Below, one piece after another: positions 39,181 through 50,068 of a stretch of 64,000 nt of DNA. How positions within the stretch are numbered: the stretch's first letter is position 1; each line of letters opens with the position of its first letter. The stretch is from the NCBI GenBank assembly GCA_949316235.1, contig OX438751.1, forward strand, positions 1,408,413-1,472,412. The letters run 5' to 3'. The DNA is from Oegoconia quadripuncta. Its lineage: Eukaryota > Arthropoda > Insecta > Lepidoptera > Autostichidae. Below the pieces are notes generated by a model that saw only the letters and a list, made by a program, of their open reading frames with translations, had not been told where the DNA came from and ran no database searches. The translations under genes and the position numbers were made by a program.

Positions 39181-40213
39181 GTCCAGTTCACTAGCATTAT
39201 AACTTACTAATTCGTAGGGCTATCGTGACTTTCGTTCCTCTACGGTCCCCTTCATTCCTGATTCGACCTCGTTGTAAAACTATCCATATCTCCTGTATAA
39301 GCCCATATCTATGAAGTGTCTAGTAGATAAGTCCCTTGGTTTCTCTTAATGAAATGGTACGTACGTATACGTTTTTCCAGCACCTTGCTTATCTGAGTTA
39401 GGGGATGAACTAAGCTCCGACGTTTGTCCTCAAATTTTTGTCATTTCCAGGGAAATGTTCCATTCAAATGCACTTGAATATATGCTGAGGTCATCCATAC
39501 TCAATGTCTCTCCCAGGGCTAGGGCACGTGTGCTATCCACGGGAAGATTCGCCTTAATACCATGTCAGACATGCTAGTTGGCGTTTGCTCAATTCCAGGG
39601 CTTCTCAATTCATGTCAATCCTGACCCTTTAGTCGTCTTGTACAATACCCAAGGAAAAAAATTTGGATTGCTTCTATTTTCGTCTACAGAAAACCATATG
39701 GCATTCTTTTATGCACAATACTCTGAATTTTCAGATTGTTCCTTGCTTGTTACGACAACCACGTCCATTTAGAATGACTCAGCGTTTCGCGATTCGTTCC
39801 CAATTGTCAAACATCACAGTGATTTATATCTACACTACTTGTAACTGTTACCACAATGCTCTTTTTATCGAGGGGTCCACAAAGTGTTCGCGTCACGACA
39901 CCCTTGTCAAAGAGCCGCCGGCGGCGCCGGCGCCCGGGGGCCTTGCACAATGCGCGAGCGCATGTCCGATCGTGGAATCCGATAGGCAGGTAGACGGCCT
40001 CACATGAACACTGATTTGGACTTATTGGATAGTAAATATGTTCTGAAAGTAAATTTCTGCTTAGACTCATGTCACTTATGCTACATTAATTCTCTCATAA
40101 GTATTCACTGTTATTTCGTATCAGCCGTACAATTCCCACTATTGGGGCATAGCCTCCTCTTACAGGTGAGGATATAGATCATAATCTACCACGCCAAGTG
40201 CGAATTGGTAGAT
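39181..40213. other. possible RT traces (minus), GC-rich patch
   Basis: A minus frame near 39300-39400 reads ISKVLEKRIRTYHFIKRNQG, faintly like the region before the RT fingers motif. Confidence is low. A GC-rich block (GCCGCCGGCGGCGCCGGCGC) lies at 39912-39931 in AT-rich DNA. Confidence 0.25.
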
Positions 40214-40443
40214 TTAACCAGTTAACAAGTTCAAAAATAGCAGTGTTTACATCGTCACAAAATAATTGATATGTCATAACTTTAAATACCATAGAGGTGT
40301 CATCTGCAAACAATACTATTTCACATCTATTCCGGGCAAGATGAGGCAAGTCATTAATGTAAACAAGAAACAAAAATGGTCCGAGAATTGAACCTTGTGG
40401 CACGCCCATATTGACATCAGACCCAGAGGACTTAGTGCCATTA
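40214..40443 (-). pseudogene. CR1-A RT palm fragment
   Basis: Minus frame: GTKSSGSDVNMGVPQGSILG, PFLFLVYINDLP, ARNRCEIVLFADDTSMVFKV and DDVNTAIFELVNW. It covers RT motifs B and C (residues ~615-690 of CR1-A ORF2) with a few substitutions and no break. Both ends are abrupt: no element 3' end follows, and SINE-F abuts the upstream side. Confidence 0.88.
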
Positions 40444-40751
40444 TCATCCTCAGTCCGTAAACATCCCACAGCAGGGATATATGTTTTCACTCATATAGCA
40501 GGGAGTATGGGCAATAGTCCACCACGCTGGCCCAATGCGAGTTGGGGGCTTCACATGTCTTTGAATTTTTATTTCTCAGGCATGCAGGTTTCTTCACGAT
40601 GTTTTCCTTCACCGATTAAGAGCAGACGGATATATGTACATAAGTAATTAAATTTAATTTAAAAAATCATTGGTACATGGCCTGCCGAGGAATCGAACCC
40701 GAACCTCCCAAATTGGGAGACCACGTCTTAACCGTTGAGCTACCGTCGCTT
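40444..40751 (-). mobile_element. SINE-F, full length
   Basis: Starts with the reversed tail region TCATCCTCAGTCCGTAAACA and ends in the tRNA-like head (TCTTAACCGTTGAGCTACCG). Minus-strand B box GGGTTCGATTCC. Confidence 0.88.
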
Positions 40752-41276
40752 CTTAGTGTTTGAAAATTATTTAATTATTTGGCCCCAAATTTAAATATTC
40801 CACGCCTCACTTCCTCATTACAGCGATTCCCCCACCGTTGATTTTGGGGAATGCGGCCCTTGACTCGGAGTTTTTCCAAGCCGCCACTAATTACCTCAAG
40901 ATTTATTATATAAGTGTCGACGATACCTTGTGCAGTGAGGCTCAACAGCTCAACTGGACTTACGATGGGGTTAATTTATACCCCGTAATGTCTTTGGCTT
41001 GATTAAACGTTAACCATCTCGCTTGTGGTATAAACCGAGCTGTAAAGTTGTCTTGATGAAGCTACAGACTGGTAAATTACATTCGCTTAACGTTTAGTTA
41101 TGTTAAGTTAGTTTAGTTTAGTTATTCATGGTTAGTTAGAGTTTTTAAGTTGGACAATGAGAATGAAAAAGATTTAATTCCCTGAACAACACACGTATCT
41201 CCTTGGAACGGGGTTCTGTAGCCACTTAATAACTTTTGCGTTCGATTGATTGATGCATTTGCATGCATTTGATTGA
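40752..41276. other. no recognised feature
   Basis: TTAGTTTAGTTTAGTTATTC at 41110-41129 is a minor tandem patch. Confidence 0.35.
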
Positions 41277-41282
41277 TACTAT

Positions 41283-41310
41283 ACAAATAAATAAATAAAT
41301 AAATAAAAAA
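41283..41310. repeat. (AAAT)n
   Basis: AAATAAATAAATAAATAAAT, possibly a retroelement tail. Confidence 0.7.
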
Positions 41311-41397
41311 ATTAAAAAATCATTCTTTTGCTAGCACTTGCATCCACTATCTCGTGATACTTCCTCTTTTCTCGTTCTCATCGATCCATTCCCAAAC

Positions 41398-41430
41398 CAC
41401 ACACACACACACACACTCACACACACAAAA
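41398..41430. repeat. (AC)n microsatellite
   Basis: CACACACA units with one CT interruption. Confidence 0.9.
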
Positions 41431-41504
41431 CACGACATTGCGAAATTCATACATACGACGATTATTTGACATTGATTGATTTTTTTTTTTCGTTTCATTC
41501 TCTC

Positions 41505-41690
41505 CTCTAGGAGAAGGCAAAGGGATCGAGCCCATAACAGCCATGTCTTATTTCTCTTATTTCTTCAGTTTGTAAGTCAGTCTCAGTCAAAACAAGTAAT
41601 TCGTCGTATACTTGGCGTATACAGAGTCTAGTCACGGTCAAGTCATTCTTCAGTAAAGTAGCAGAATGCTTTACAAAAGATTTTGGCGGC
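41505..41690 (+). repeat. repeat-O copy 1
   Basis: Inverted copy of 54770-54955: CTCTTATTTCTTCAGTTTG, CAAGTCATTCTTCAGTAAAG and TAGCAGAATGCTTTACAAAA. It continues less clearly to 41730. Non-coding. Confidence 0.8.
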
Positions 41691-42660
41691 TTCTTGAGGG
41701 AACCCGAAAGCTCCGTTACGCACTTTAATTTACACTTCCCTTCACTTGTACACCATCACTAACGTTTGCTGCACAATATTCTGCCATTATTAAGCGTCAA
41801 AAGTTTGAATGCACAAATTATAAGAATTATAAAGCAAAATGCTACTTCACTCGCCGAGTTCCCGCCAAAAAGCCTGACATTGATTGAATTATTTGAGTAA
41901 TTTTTTTTTTTTTTTTTTTTAATGCAGGTGAGATTATGGTGGACTGATACCTGAACTAGGATAAATCCTGTGTCTCAAGTTATCAGTCCTCCACCCCTAA
42001 GATGACGTAAACACAGGGTACCTTAAATTATTCATACTAAATAGTAACAATAGAAGAGGAACTTATCTAAGTAGTGATGCGCACGCATAGTAAAAGTGAA
42101 TCGAGTAAAGTAATATACTTATTGATTAAATTAATTATTATTAGTATTACTTAGTTTGTCTCACTATTCACTTTTACCCCTAGATTGTATAATGATTATT
42201 ATTTAATACTGACTTTCCACCTAATTATTTCTTTAAGAGAATAATTGTATTGAAAAACGAGAATCTGTAATTGGCATGACTTTGGTATGTAAATTTTGTG
42301 TAATATTTTTTATAATAATGATGCTGTTGATTCTGTATAATCAATAAAAAAATAAAAAAAATTTTTTTTTTTTCCTTTTTACGATTGTTCCCGCGCGCCT
42401 CCTAGGATTCCTCGTCCTATGAGCACTAATGCACTGAGCAATGAGCTGACTTTGTTGCATAACTGTTACACACATGCCCACATACAATGAATAAGTAATT
42501 TATATGTTTAAATCTTTGCTTGTATTAAAAAAAAAAAGTTTTCACGTATGTTTGTTTATTGTTTGTAAACAAAAAAAATATTGTGTTGTATATATTGCTT
42601 TCTTGTATGTGTTTGTTTCTTCTTCTTTTGTGTGTTTATATGTGTTTCTTGTATGTGTTT
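41691..42660. other. mostly unrecognised; T run at 41898-41919
   Basis: The T run followed by AATGCAGGTGAGATTATGGT may be the reversed end of a retroelement not otherwise present. No coding sequence was recognised. Confidence 0.3.
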
Positions 42661-42706
42661 CTTCGACCTCATCTTCACTTAACATCAGGTGTGCATATAA
42701 AAAAAA
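42661..42706 (+). mobile_element. SINE-C 3' fragment, deleted
   Basis: TTCGACCTCATCTTCACTTA, CATCAGGTGTGCATATAAAA. The second stem half is deleted. Confidence 0.75.
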
Positions 42707-42790
42707 TGTGTGCCAGTTTATGCAATAAACGTGCTGGCCGGTGTTTGATATGCGACTAGCGTGATTCTTAGGGTTCATATCATGCGAAAT

Positions 42791-43125
42791 TAACCGCCTC
42801 CGTGGCTCAATGTCAACAACATTAGATTTACGATTCGGAGGTCGCGGGTTCGATCCCCAGCGGGGTACCTACATGTTTTAAGTACTCGGTTTGGTTGGTG
42901 GTAGGGCATTTTAAATGTCCGCCTGGCTAGCTACCATCTTATCTAAATCTGCCGCCAAACAGCAATGTTAATAAATGTGTTCCGGTTGTCAGAGATAAGA
43001 TAGCCAGTCCCCTAAATGTGTTGGGGTTTCCGGGTCAGTACGCTTCCACCTTCGACCTCATCTTCACTTATCATCAGGTGTGATTGAAGTCAAGTACCAA
43101 CCCGTTGTGCGTAAAAAAAAAAAAG
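42791..43125 (+). mobile_element. SINE-C, full length
   Basis: Head AACCGCCTCCGTGGCTCAAT, B box GGGTTCGATCCC, full body and A tail at 43112-43125. Confidence 0.93.
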
Positions 43126-43229
43126 AAATTTATTTGGAACTCATATATATTCTCCAAGTTATCTTTATTTATTTAATTTAATGATGTAATTATGTGGAAT
43201 AGGCTACAATCGCGACCGTCAAATGACAC

Positions 43230-43347
43230 AATTATCGCTTTATTCTATGAGGTCAATAATTTTAATATCAAGATAAAAAATGTGACGTTTTCAAGTGACA
43301 ATTTTTATCCTACGAAATAAATATTTTATGATTTGATTTGTTTTGAT
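43230..43347 (+). mobile_element. CR1-A-like 3' UTR end
   Basis: GTCAATAATTTTAATATCAA, GACGTTTTCAAGTGACAATT and tail GATTTGATTTGTTTTGATTA. Confidence 0.8.
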
Positions 43348-43454
43348 TAGATAGTTTTGAAATTAAAAAAATAAACTACCTAGTATGCCAATATCTTCCA
43401 TTTCACTTACCTAATATGCCCTATTTTTTTCTTTACGGTAAAAAAACTTACCAG

Positions 43455-43731
43455 TATATAAAATAAATAAATATCTTACCACATACACACAGCGCCATCT
43501 AGTTCCACAGTAAGCAACTATAGGCTTGTGTTGTGAATACTAGATGATTGATATACTACATAAATGCATTTTTTTTTGTAAATAAATACTTATTATAAAT
43601 GAAAAACATCCATAACTCAGGTACACATGTCCTGTATTCATCACACAAACATTATGCCCCTAGCGAGATTCGAACCCGTAACCTTTTGGTATAGCGGTCA
43701 GAGTTGCTAACCACTACACCAAACAGGCCGT
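43455..43731 (-). mobile_element. SINE-B, full length
   Basis: Reversed TTTA tail, CAGCGCCATCTAGTTCCACA, and head ending CTACACCAAACAGGCCGTC. Confidence 0.88.
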
Positions 43732-43812
43732 CGAATACCAGGTGGTTGATATACTACTTAAATTCATTTTTTTTGTAAATTATCTCGGGTACACATGTCA
43801 AAGATTCATTAC
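43732..43812 (-). mobile_element. partial second SINE-B in tandem
   Basis: AATACCAGGTGGTTGATATA and CTCGGGTACACATGTCA directly follow the previous copy's head in the same orientation. Confidence 0.7.
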
Positions 43813-43879
43813 CTAATAGTACTTCACTATAAGCTGAGAAAACATTGATACCTTACCTTGTCGAGCAAGCCAACATGAC

Positions 43880-44036
43880 TTTTTTTTTTTTTTTTTTTTT
43901 TATGATTGACTGGATTCGCGTTTGACCACAATCTCACCTGATGGAAAGTGACGATGTGGTCGGAGATGAAGCACGCGATCTCAGTAAATGCCTATTCACT
44001 CTGCTCTTGAAGATCCCAAGGTTGTAGGTTGACTCT
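43880..44036 (-). mobile_element. Jockey-D 3' end
   Basis: 22-bp T run, GACTGGATTCGCGTTTGACC, hairpin, ending at CCCAAGGTTGTAGG. Only ~20 ORF2 codons remain. Confidence 0.88.
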
Positions 44037-44424
44037 TTCATTCCTGAGGAACGGAAGTGAGAATTGAACGACTATATCTTACATCATCAAGAGCCTTTAA
44101 AGTCCACTACTGGACATGCTTCTCTGTATCTGTTACCTAAATCGGAGTAGGCACATCGTTTTTCTTTACAAGCAAAATTCAACCGTATTTCATCTGCGAT
44201 AACTATCAAATTTAATCAAAAATGTTGAACAACAAATTGAAATGCCTCTAGTACAGTTCACCGCTATACATCACCGATGCGGCCCGTTCCTTACGAGGAT
44301 GCGTGTGCGCCGTCTATGGAATTAGATCTTAAACAGGATAACGGACGTTGATCCTTATTTAGCAGCTGTAGGGATGGGAAGTTTAGCTTTCGAATATTTT
44401 CTAAGAGTACTTTATGTGGAAGCG
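44037..44424. other. no recognised feature
   Basis: No repeat or gene signature was seen. Confidence 0.35.
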
Positions 44425-44623
44425 TCACTTTCTGTGGAGTCTCTGTGGGAGATTGGGACTTAGAAAGAGATTACGAGGACCGATTGCATAAATGCAACTT
44501 ATTGTCCTTGGAGAAACGGAGGTGGATATCTAACCTGTGTATCCTGCATAGGGTAGTGAATGGACTGCTGGGTGAACAGTTGCTTGAGCAATTAAATACC
44601 AACTCGGTCATGCGCAATAAACT
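44425..44623 (+). pseudogene. LINE-N (L2-like) ORF2 C-terminal part
   Basis: Frame reads DYEDRLHKCNLLSLEKRRWI and SNLCILHRVVNGLLGEQLLE. 'YE.RL..LNLLSLE.RR....L...Y...NG' is characteristic of L2/CR1-type RT tails. Interrupted at 44624 by SINE-C; the 3' UTR lies beyond. Confidence 0.7.
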
Positions 44624-44745
44624 TTTTTTTTTATGCACAAAGGATTGGTACTTGACCTCTATCACACCTAATGTTAAGTGAAGATGAGGTCGAAGGTGGA
44701 AGCGTACTGACCCGGAAACCTTAACACATTTGGGGGACTGGCTTT
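44624..44745 (-). mobile_element. SINE-C 3' part inside LINE-N
   Basis: T run, AAAGGATTGGTACTTGACCT through hairpin to GGGGGACTGGCTT. Confidence 0.88.
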
Positions 44746-44975
44746 CAAATTTATATATTTAGATATCTCTCTAAGTTATGGATCTGTTCTCTGTTACTGT
44801 ACATTAACATACCTACCTATTTCAAATGTACTGTCCTTATACCCAAAGGTTGCCTGGAAGAGATCGCTTTTAGTGATAAGGTCGCCAAATTGTACATTCT
44901 ATTCTTACCACTTTTCTGAAACTGTATTTTCTTGTCTGTTGTGCAATAAAGTGTATTTGTATATTGTATTGTATA
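44746..44975 (+). mobile_element. LINE-N 3' UTR and tail
   Basis: TACCCAAAGGTTGCCTGGAA, GAGATCGCTTTTAGTGATAA, GTTGTGCAATAAAGTGTATT and a GTATT-type tail. Confidence 0.8.
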
Positions 44976-45132
44976 TTAACAGATAAAATAAAATAAACTT
45001 GACTTCGAGTATCTAGTAGGTATACTTGGACTTAGAAAAAAATCAATAAAAAGAAAGAAGGAATATAATTTATTCGCTACAAGTAGGGACACACTAAACG
45101 TACAAAAAAAAACTTAACATATTAAACACTAA

Positions 45133-45266
45133 CTTTCTGCCCGCGGCTTCGCCTGCGTAGAACAGCTTTATCGCGGGAACTTGTTTATCCCGCGGGAACT
45201 ACTCACTTTATCGGGATAAAAAATATCCTATGTCTCAATCCAGGGTATATTCTACCTATATACCGA
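45133..45266 (+). repeat. repeat-J, part 1
   Basis: CTGCCCGCGGCTTCGCCTGC, TTTATCCCGCGGGAACTACT and CCAGGGTATATTCTACC. Split by SINE-A. Confidence 0.85.
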
Positions 45267-45510
45267 CGACGACCGTTTGGTGTAGTGGATAGTGACCCTG
45301 TCAGCGAAACCGTCGGTTGCGGGTTCGAATCGCGCGAGGGGTAAATGTTTGTGTGATGAATACGAACATTTATTCCCGAGACATGGATGCTTATATAAAT
45401 ATTTATGTATGTTTATCCGTTATCTAGTATCCATAGCACAAGCTTTGCTTAGTTTGGGACTAGATGATTGGTGTAAGTGTCCGAAATATTTATTTACTTA
45501 TTTATTTATT
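45267..45510 (+). mobile_element. SINE-A inside repeat-J
   Basis: Head GACCGTTTGGTGTAGTGGAT, B box GGGTTCGAATCGCG, body to GACTAGATGATTGGTGTAAG and tail. Confidence 0.92.
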
Positions 45511-45602
45511 ATATAACTTTCAACCAAATCCGTCTATCCGTTTCGCCGTAAATGAGCTACAAATAAACAATCATCAAAACTTTCGCATTTATTATATTAC
45601 TT
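45511..45602 (+). repeat. repeat-J, part 2
   Basis: ACTTTCAACCAAATCCGTCT, CAAAACTTTCGCATTTATTA, TTACTTAGAT. Confidence 0.8.
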
Positions 45603-46116
45603 AGATAAGAAAAAATACAAACTACAAAACATATAAAGGCCAATATATTTTACACTGTTTACTTCTTCAATGAGGTGGGCTGGATGATATCTCTTATAGA
45701 GATAACCTTGTACCTGAGCCATTTGTATTGTTCCTTTATTATTAACATTTTGGTACAATAGAGAACGCAATAAAAACAATACACTAGTGACGTTGAAGAT
45801 TAACTTTCCCTAAAGAAATAATAACATTGTATTGTATCAAAATTCAGGCCCTGGCCGTTATCCACCATGAGTGCACCAGCCCTGCAGTCAGTCAGGGCAT
45901 TCCGCGATTTATTGCATTCCCAGTGCATGAGGTTGCAAGTTGCGGGCCGCACGGCAAAGGATTCGCGGCGATGTTATCGTGGTCTGATGTTGGTCACCGA
46001 TGCGTCGTACACACTCGATGTTGCTTTTGTGTCTTAGTTTTCTAATCTTCGTTTGTTTCCTTTAGCGACACTTGACATCCACCAGTTATCAAAAACCCTA
46101 TCAAAGTAAGAGTTAT
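45603..46116. other. no recognised feature
   Basis: No repeat or gene signature was seen. Confidence 0.35.
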
Positions 46117-46500
46117 ATCTATTTAGTCAGACATAAGCGATATCGCTGTCGCGCTCGATTAAATGGTTAGTCACTTTTGTGCCGTCCATTAGTAACACTT
46201 CGTGCGTGACCGCTGGGATTCATAATTTTGATTTTTATAATGGATAACGATGTAATATTATTGTTATTAGCTTTATTTGACCCACCAATAAGGAATCGAA
46301 TTTGGATACATGACATGAATCTAAACACGAAATTTATGGGGAATTTGACATATTATACCTACAAAGCGAGAAGAATTTAGCTTTTACAATGCATTTCAAT
46401 GTCTTCTCCACTGCGCCAAGCTTCGCGACATCGCCAACCGAGGGCGACAACGATATCGCGCACCGATCGCGAATGATATCGCTTATGTCTGAATAGACCT
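46117..46500. mobile_element. ~370-bp TIR element
   Basis: TCAGACATAAGCGATATC at 46127-46144 is exactly complementary to GATATCGCTTATGTCTGA at 46475-46492. The inverted homology extends outward as TCTATT...AATAGA. Interior GCGA/TCGC-rich ends. No ORF. Confidence 0.8.
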
Positions 46501-46856
46501 TTAATGACTCCTGATTCTCGCGAGCTTTAGCTTTTAAATATCCATAGACATTCAGAGGTTTATCATTTTCGCACTTGCCCTAATCTTTATCGACATTAAA
46601 ATGGGGACGATTTTCGAACTCTTGATATTATCTCACATTGTAAAAAATTTCGTGATCTTCTTTACGCCATAAAGCGTATTCAATTAATTATAATAATAAA
46701 AATCTTCATTGACTTTCAGTCATTTATATCATAGGATTACATTTTAATTTGATGCTTAAGCTAAGTGTAACATTTTTTTCTAAATAGGTCCACTGACACT
46801 CAAACTAGAAAATAAATCTGTGACTCGAGTGTCAGGATTCCTTCGTTTTTCATTGT
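46501..46856. other. no recognised feature
   Basis: No repeat or gene signature was seen. Confidence 0.35.
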
Positions 46857-47003
46857 TTTTTTTTTAATTTATTTACAACGGATTGTTACTTGACCTCAAT
46901 CACACCTGATGTTAAGTGAAGATGAGGTCGAAGGTAAAAGCGTACTAACCCGGGCCCCGCAACACATTTGGAGGACTGGCTATCTTATCTCTGACAACCG
47001 GAA
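46857..47003 (-). mobile_element. SINE-C 3' part
   Basis: T run, ACAACGGATTGTTACTTGAC, hairpin and CTGGCTATCTTATCTCTGAC. Confidence 0.88.
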
Positions 47004-47645
47004 ATTCTATTCATGTTCTATTGTTCTATTCTATGTTGTTGTTCTAATTCTTAACCTCTTTTACAAAATTACGTGAAATTTTTTTAATAGTTTAACAGGG
47101 TTAAAGGCTGGTGTAAGTGATTGATCATCCCTGGCTATCCAACTCCCAAAATTCCCCCATTGTTGCCTGTCGCTTTTCCTTTCTGCAATTATACCAATTA
47201 TCGTAACTCGATCGCATCGTTTCAACATCGTCCGTCGGCAACATAACCGCTCGCGCGACGTCCCAACAAAAACTGTCCCGGCCATATTTGGAGCCTTCTA
47301 ATGAGCCTAATGGGAAGGACATCGCGCTCCCACGGCTGCCGGTCTTTTTACACCGCATCTCCTTTTTGGTGCATACTAACTATTGCCAGTACGAGACGGT
47401 TGGAGGATGAATAGTTTGGTTTTTTTTTATGTGGCAAGTTTTTGTTTGGGGTAAGTCTTAAGTTTGGGGAGATGATAATGGTCGAGGCCACAGAGTAGTT
47501 TTGTATATACGTCGTGGCGTAGGGCATAGTTAGACACAGTGCATGTACACTAAGTCTGTAATCCTATAAACACTTGCTCCCGTACAAGGTGTGGCTTCGG
47601 ATCGTGTGGTATCGCTGCAGCCTGTGGCGGTAAAGATACCCTCTT
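47004..47645. other. no recognised feature
   Basis: Two overlapping minus frames of 74 and 77 codons (47061-47358) have mixed composition but no recognisable domain. Confidence 0.3.
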
Positions 47646-47654
47646 GTGTCGTTC

Positions 47655-47936
47655 CTCCCACTCGAGGAGTCTCTTCCTCCTGGACACGATTTGCCATGGC
47701 CAACATGGAAATCCTTAAATCGGCTTCGAACTCAGGTTGTCCGCAGCAAAGATAATCTGTGTCGGTGGGGCTTCTCCGATGGCGGGAGTGATCGATGCGA
47801 GTGCGAAGTCTCCCCACAGACAATGGATCACGTATTGTCTTGCCCCGCGTGTCCTGACAGCTGCACCTTTGACGACCTCCTTAACGCCACAGACAATACT
47901 GTTAGAGTGGCTAAGTTTTGGTCCAATAAAATTTGA
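47655..47936 (+). pseudogene. retroelement C-terminal Cys/His region
   Basis: Reads SLNRLRTQVVRSKDNLCRWG, then CECEVSPQTMDHVLSCPACP and FDDLLNATDNTVRVAKFWSN before TGA. 'LNRLRT..GR...N...WG....C.C...QTM.H...CP' is the zinc-finger-like tail found in many non-LTR and related RT proteins. No frameshift in ~90 codons. RT itself is absent. Confidence 0.7.
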
Positions 47937-48097
47937 AATTTGCCTCGACTCGAAAAGAATAAGAACATTTGAGTCGTAAGTTATTTAAAAAATAGTAGTC
48001 CCGACATCGTTACTGCTTCGCTTGGCTCACTTGCCTTACGCCAGGCTACTGCTGTTTATACCGGACCGATATTTCGGCACAATATGCAAGTATAGTA

Positions 48098-48957
48098 TAC
48101 AGGGCGTCCCAAAGTTATGGGACATGAAGGGGAAGTACCTTAAATATTGTAGATAGTGAATTTTGCTCAAAGAAGACTTTATGTTATTTTTAAAAGTTAG
48201 TAATTCTGCATTCATAGATTTTCTAAAAATTACTTGCTTCGGCTGGGAATCGAACCGACTTAAATGTGAAAAAAAAAACACCCTACTTTTATGATGCCAA
48301 TCGAAAGAATAGCTAAAAAATAATAACTCTGCCTAAGTAACATAGTATTTTAAAAGAAAGGAACAACATAAAATGATTGAGTCAAATTTCAAGAAAGTTA
48401 TTTATTGCCGACGACGTTCGAAAAGTAGCGATATTATCATTCCAAAGATAGCATTGATTATTCGTAAATAAGTTGCAAACAGAATTGTGCCATATCACAT
48501 CGAGTGTTCACCATAAAATGATTAGAAAATCAACAGGCAGCGGGCTCATTAAAAGATTGGCGATTTGCGTAAGACAAGAGGGATCACATTTTGAGCATTT
48601 AATTAATTAATTTACAAAAAATACCTACTTAATTGACTACGGCAGTTTCATGTATGTTTTTTATTTGATTAAAATGATTAATTTCACGTTGTTCCTTTCT
48701 TTTAAAATACTATGTTACTTAGGCAGAGTTATTATTTTTTAGCTATTCTTTCGATTGGCATCATAAAAGTAGGGTGTTTTTTTTTTCACATTTGAGTCGG
48801 TTCGATTCCCAGCCGAAGCAAATAATTTTTAGAAAATCTATGAATGCAGAATTACTAACTTTTAAAAATAACATAAAGTCTTCTTTGAGCAAAATTCACT
48901 ATCTACGATATTTAAGGTACTTCCCCTTCATGTCCCATAACTTTGGGACGCCCTGTA
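48098..48957. mobile_element. 860-bp foldback element, Tc1/mariner-like relic
   Basis: Arms of exactly 270 bp each (48098-48367, 48688-48957) are near-perfect inverted copies starting TACAGGGCGTCCCAAAGTTA, flanked by TA. The 320-bp spacer keeps a plus frame (about 48505-48609) ending SGLIKRLAICVRQEGSHFEH, LIN and stop, like the end of transposases of insect Tc1/mariner-related elements. The equal 80-codon frames in the arms are mirror images of each other and not independent genes. Confidence 0.85.
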
Positions 48958-49467
48958 TAGCTTAGACTGTCAATATACCGACTGCTTAGTGCTGACATCG
49001 AGGAACGGGCATCGAAACTAAAAAAAATATATATTTTTTTAATGCCTCGAACCAAAACGATGTGGTATTTTGTCTGTTTGTGACGTCATAGCTTCCAAAT
49101 AGAAAAACTGTTTGAAACTGTTATTACAGAAAATGATAATGTATTTGTAAAGATATATTAGTTAACTGTGTATTTTAACAAAGTTCATTAGTTAATTTTT
49201 ATATAACTTTAATCTGTGATTTTAACATATAACTACTACTTTTAATGCAATACAATTTTCTAACAAATTTTGCAATTATAACTACTATAATTTGATATTC
49301 ACTTCTGAAACGGAAAGAAGATTTCAATCTTCAACTACTCGTAGCTTCAGCTACTCGTGAACCACAAATGAGACCGCGGATAATTAGCAACATAGTAAAT
49401 ATATTATATGCAATAAAAATGCAATTCACCAATAAAATAGTGCAAATATTAACACGTAAGATAATTA
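48958..49467. other. no recognised feature
   Basis: No repeat or gene signature was seen. Confidence 0.35.
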
Positions 49468-49768
49468 TCAGCATCGGTGGCTCAGCGACGCGGTCTCCCA
49501 AATTGAGGTCCGTGCTCGATTCCCAGGCAGGCCATGCACCAATGAGTTATTAAATTTAATTTAATTACTTATATACATTTATCCGACTGCTCCTAAACGG
49601 TGAAGGAAAACATCGTGAGGAAACCTGTATGACTGATAAATAAATCAAAGGCCTGTGAAGTCCCCAACCCGTATTGGGCCATCGTGGTGGACTCCGAACT
49701 CCCTCATATACGTGGGAAGGTCTATATCCCTGCAGTGGGATGTTTACGGGCTGATGATGATGAAGGTA
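49468..49768 (+). mobile_element. SINE-F, full length
   Basis: Head ATCGGTGGCTCAGCGACGCG, B-box-like GTGCTCGATTCCC, body GGAAAACATCGTGAGGAAAC and tail CGGGCTGATGATGATGAAGG. Confidence 0.9.
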
Positions 49769-49782
49769 ATTATTAATAAATA

Positions 49783-49816
49783 AGGACAGACGATTGGTGT
49801 AATTGTCCGAAATATT
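49783..49816 (+). mobile_element. SINE-A 3' end fragment
   Basis: AGACGATTGGTGTAATTGTC, CGAAATATTTATTTATTTA. Confidence 0.75.
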
Positions 49817-49876
49817 TATTTATTTACATAAAACCTGTGATTTGTGCGAGCGAGGTGAGCGAGAGCTAGCGAGATG

Positions 49877-50064
49877 TTTTTTTTTTTTATTATGATGGAC
49901 TGGATTCGTTCGATGGACAATCTCACCTGATGGAAAGTGACGATGTGGTCGGAGATGAAGCACGCGATCTCAGTAAATGCCTATTCACTCTGCTCTTGAA
50001 GATCCCAAGGTTGTAGGATTCAGGAAAGACTGACGCCGGGAGGGAGTTCCATGCCTTGGCTGCT
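49877..50064 (-). mobile_element. Jockey-D 3' end
   Basis: T run, GACTGGATTCG (short deletion after it), hairpin, and ORF2 end to CATGCCTTGGCTG. Confidence 0.88.
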
Positions 50065-50068
50065 CATA

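Noticed and set aside
48036..48965. Two homologous ORFs (81 and 63 codons) as a gene pair
   Set aside because: They are the two mirror arms of one foldback element.
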